The notes beneath the pieces were generated by a model that was given only the letters and a program-made list of their open reading frames with translations, ran no database searches and had not been told where the DNA came from. A stretch of DNA of 7,251 nucleotides. It comes from Vibrio tasmaniensis 1F-187. Lineage in GTDB: Bacteria > Pseudomonadota > Gammaproteobacteria > Enterobacterales > Vibrionaceae. Below, in pieces: positions 5,933-7,251 of this stretch (its first letter is position 1; each line of letters starts with the position of its first letter). Location of the stretch: positions 1 through 7,251 of the forward strand of contig NZ_AJZM02000373.1 of the NCBI RefSeq assembly GCF_000272405.2, given 5' to 3'. A program made the position numbers and the translations under genes.

Positions 5933-7061
5933 AATAGAAGGCAAGAGATCTTAAATATTTTTTTAATTGATTGATACTGTTAACTTTTCTTATTCGTTTT
6001 TCCAGTGAGGCTATCGAATCATCAATCACCTCAATATACTTTTCCATTTTGGCTTGCGTCTTCTTCTTGCTTGGTGCTGAGAATTGTCTCCAGACTTGAG
6101 ACTTAACTCCTTGTTGGCTAAAGATGTCACGGTGGGCCCGATTTAAATCCAGGAGCTTCATTTCGAGCAAATGCTCCATTCTCACTAAAGTTGTTTCATC
6201 AAGAAGGTGCTCAGAATCGGGGACATATTCTGTCAGCATTCGGACCAAAGTCATCACATCATTCTCTCGCTTGGCTACGGCCAGCGTTTGCATTAAACGA
6301 TGCTTCTCTTCCTTCTTTAACGGATCTGGCTCTTTATCCGGATGGATAACACTTGCAATGCGTTTGTACATTTTGTTGAGTTGAGTACCTCGGAACATTT
6401 CTTTGATGTTGAGTGCCTCGTCTTCCTCACTTTCAAAATAATCGAATTCAAAATCGTCCCACTCGTCCTCAGCTTGGTCCCGTGGTGAAAACGTGTCGTT
6501 ATTGTGTTCAACAAAAGAGGCCCCTAAGGTATTGATCAAAGCTTCGATGGCGAATGGATCACCAGAAGCCAGGATTTCACGGATCTCTTTGTGGGGTAAA
6601 TCGATATCAGCGCCGAACATCTCTTTCATGCCGCTTTCAAATTCGCGACAAGCTGCATTGAGCGCTTGCTGTTTTTCTTTCTTAAACACTTTATCATGAT
6701 AGGCCTCATACTCTTCGCATAACGCCTCAACTTCGTCTTCATTGTGGGGGAAAGGGCGATCAAGTAAGTCCATTAACTCCTGTTCAATCGCTTGCATCAA
6801 GCGATTTCGGATGTTGGTCTTGAGTTTTTTTAAGGTCAAAAATGACATCAAGTGCTTGACCCAGACACAGCGCAGATGGCCGAGCTTTTTATCATAGGGA
6901 GCCAGTTTATTTTCGTATTCAGAAAAAAGCTGATCAACCTTTAGCTCAGCCTTTTGATTACGACGTTCATTTTTTTCTATCTTCCTCCATAGCTCAGATA
7001 AATCATCCGCCTGAGAATGGGGAACGTTGTTTGAGTGAAAAATAGGGAGTGTTATATCCAT
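5931..7061 (-). CDS. J-domain-containing protein, probable DnaK co-chaperone
   Basis: A 376-residue cytosolic protein with no signal peptide or membrane span. Residues about 24-60 are charged and coiled-coil-like (LWRKIEKNERRNQKAELKVD). Residues 64-185 are helical without a known motif. Residues 195-217 form a very acidic linker (EDEWDDFEFDYFESEEDEA). Residues about 226-275 resemble helices II-III of a J-domain, LNKMYKRIASVIHPDKE, with the diagnostic His-Pro-Asp at 240-242. The C-terminus (335-370) is another basic coiled coil. J-domains stimulate DnaK ATPase, and HPD is the essential contact. There is no Gly/Phe region and no zinc-finger or other standard DnaJ substrate domain, so this is a class C type with an unknown client. 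GAAGAG lies 6 nt before the chosen ATG. The stop falls at the edge of the downstream repeat. It stands alone, with no evident partner gene. Confidence 0.8.
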   Translation of the reverse strand: MDITLPIFHSNNVPHSQADDLSELWRKIEKNERRNQKAELKVDQLFSEYENKLAPYDKKLGHLRCVWVKHLMSFLTLKKLKTNIRNRLMQAIEQELMDLLDRPFPHNEDEVEALCEEYEAYHDKVFKKEKQQALNAACREFESGMKEMFGADIDLPHKEIREILASGDPFAIEALINTLGASFVEHNNDTFSPRDQAEDEWDDFEFDYFESEEDEALNIKEMFRGTQLNKMYKRIASVIHPDKEPDPLKKEEKHRLMQTLAVAKRENDVMTLVRMLTEYVPDSEHLLDETTLVRMEHLLEMKLLDLNRAHRDIFSQQGVKSQVWRQFSAPSKKKTQAKMEKYIEVIDDSIASLEKRIRKVNSINQLKKYLRSLAFY

Positions 7062-7191
7062 CCTTTTCTCTTCTTTTAACCCGATTTTTTCTAGGCTAAC
7101 AGCGTAAGAAGAGAAACACCTCGAAGTAATACTAATTTATGCTCCCTGAGTTTGAATTACCCTCTGACGCTGATAAATCGAAACGCTAATC

Positions 7192-7251
7192 TTAGTATTC
7201 AAGGGGCCATTCATTTTGTAAAGCAGCAAGCTTAAGCGGCTGAATAAGAAC
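7192..7251 (-). CDS. Possible C-terminal end of another gene (partial)
   Basis: From the right edge leftward one frame reads VLIQPLKLAALQNEWPLEY and then TAA (7192-7194). The residues look protein-like, and the direction matches the J-domain gene that starts 130 nt further on. Nineteen codons are too few to name a product or to exclude chance. Confidence 0.3.
   Translation of the reverse strand, partial: VLIQPLKLAALQNEWPLEY

Noticed and set aside
5756..5944. 62-codon minus-strand ORF (MPSIESVSEQRLNHGG...)
   Set aside because: No ribosome site, overlaps the J-domain gene end, contains the strong nested hairpin, and resembles the shadow frame of a repeat element; treated as a repeat.
6124..6699. 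Plus- and minus-strand ORFs overlapping the J-domain gene in other frames
   Set aside because: Low-complexity Ser/Arg-rich shadow translations without ribosome sites or recognisable motifs.
1..7251. CRISPR array, tRNA or rRNA genes
   Set aside because: No regularly spaced direct repeats and no cloverleaf or rRNA-like stretches were seen on either strand.

Overview
The window looks like an accessory region of a Vibrio-type marine gammaproteobacterium. This is inferred from the moderate-to-low GC content, the kinds of IS remnant, a ParD/RelE-like toxin-antitoxin pair, and a short hairpin-rich repeat whose shadow reading frame resembles small 'hypothetical proteins' I recall from many Vibrio genomes. 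Every gene I can support lies on the minus strand, so transcription runs right to left.

From left to right, positions 1-703 hold the 5' part of an ISAs1-family transposase gene, disabled by a 4-bp tandem duplication and at least one nonsense codon. Next is a tight three-gene cluster read leftward from about 3980 to 724. It encodes a 53-residue single-span membrane protein that is easy to miss, a roughly 362-residue polytopic membrane protein with a soluble C-terminal domain, and a 641-residue exported DUF3857/transglutaminase-like protein with an intact Cys-His-Asp triad. The last two genes overlap by 4 bases (ATGA). Positions 4083-about 4815 hold a 5'-truncated IS5-family (IS903-like) transposase that keeps its 3' end and terminal repeat. 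The three-gene cluster is therefore bracketed by two dead IS relics in the same orientation.

To the right is a type II toxin-antitoxin operon: a ribbon-helix-helix antitoxin and a RelE/ParE-fold toxin overlapping by 11 nt, with a palindromic operator in front. Upstream of it are an unrecognised 54-codon ORF, a striking 18-bp-stem hairpin (5696-5737), and a dispersed-repeat-like segment with a 55-nt nested hairpin (5826-5880). The last complete gene (5931-7061) encodes a 376-residue protein with coiled-coil ends and a divergent internal J-domain carrying HPD. At the right edge there may be the last 19 codons of another leftward gene.

The best candidate for an undescribed system is the three-gene envelope cluster. 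A periplasmic transglutaminase/protease-fold enzyme appears to be co-produced with a multi-span protein and a micro-membrane protein, which suggests an envelope complex. Its substrate and role cannot be read from the sequence. The toxin-antitoxin pair and IS relics are standard mobile-region content. The J-domain protein is likely a specialised co-chaperone with unknown client.
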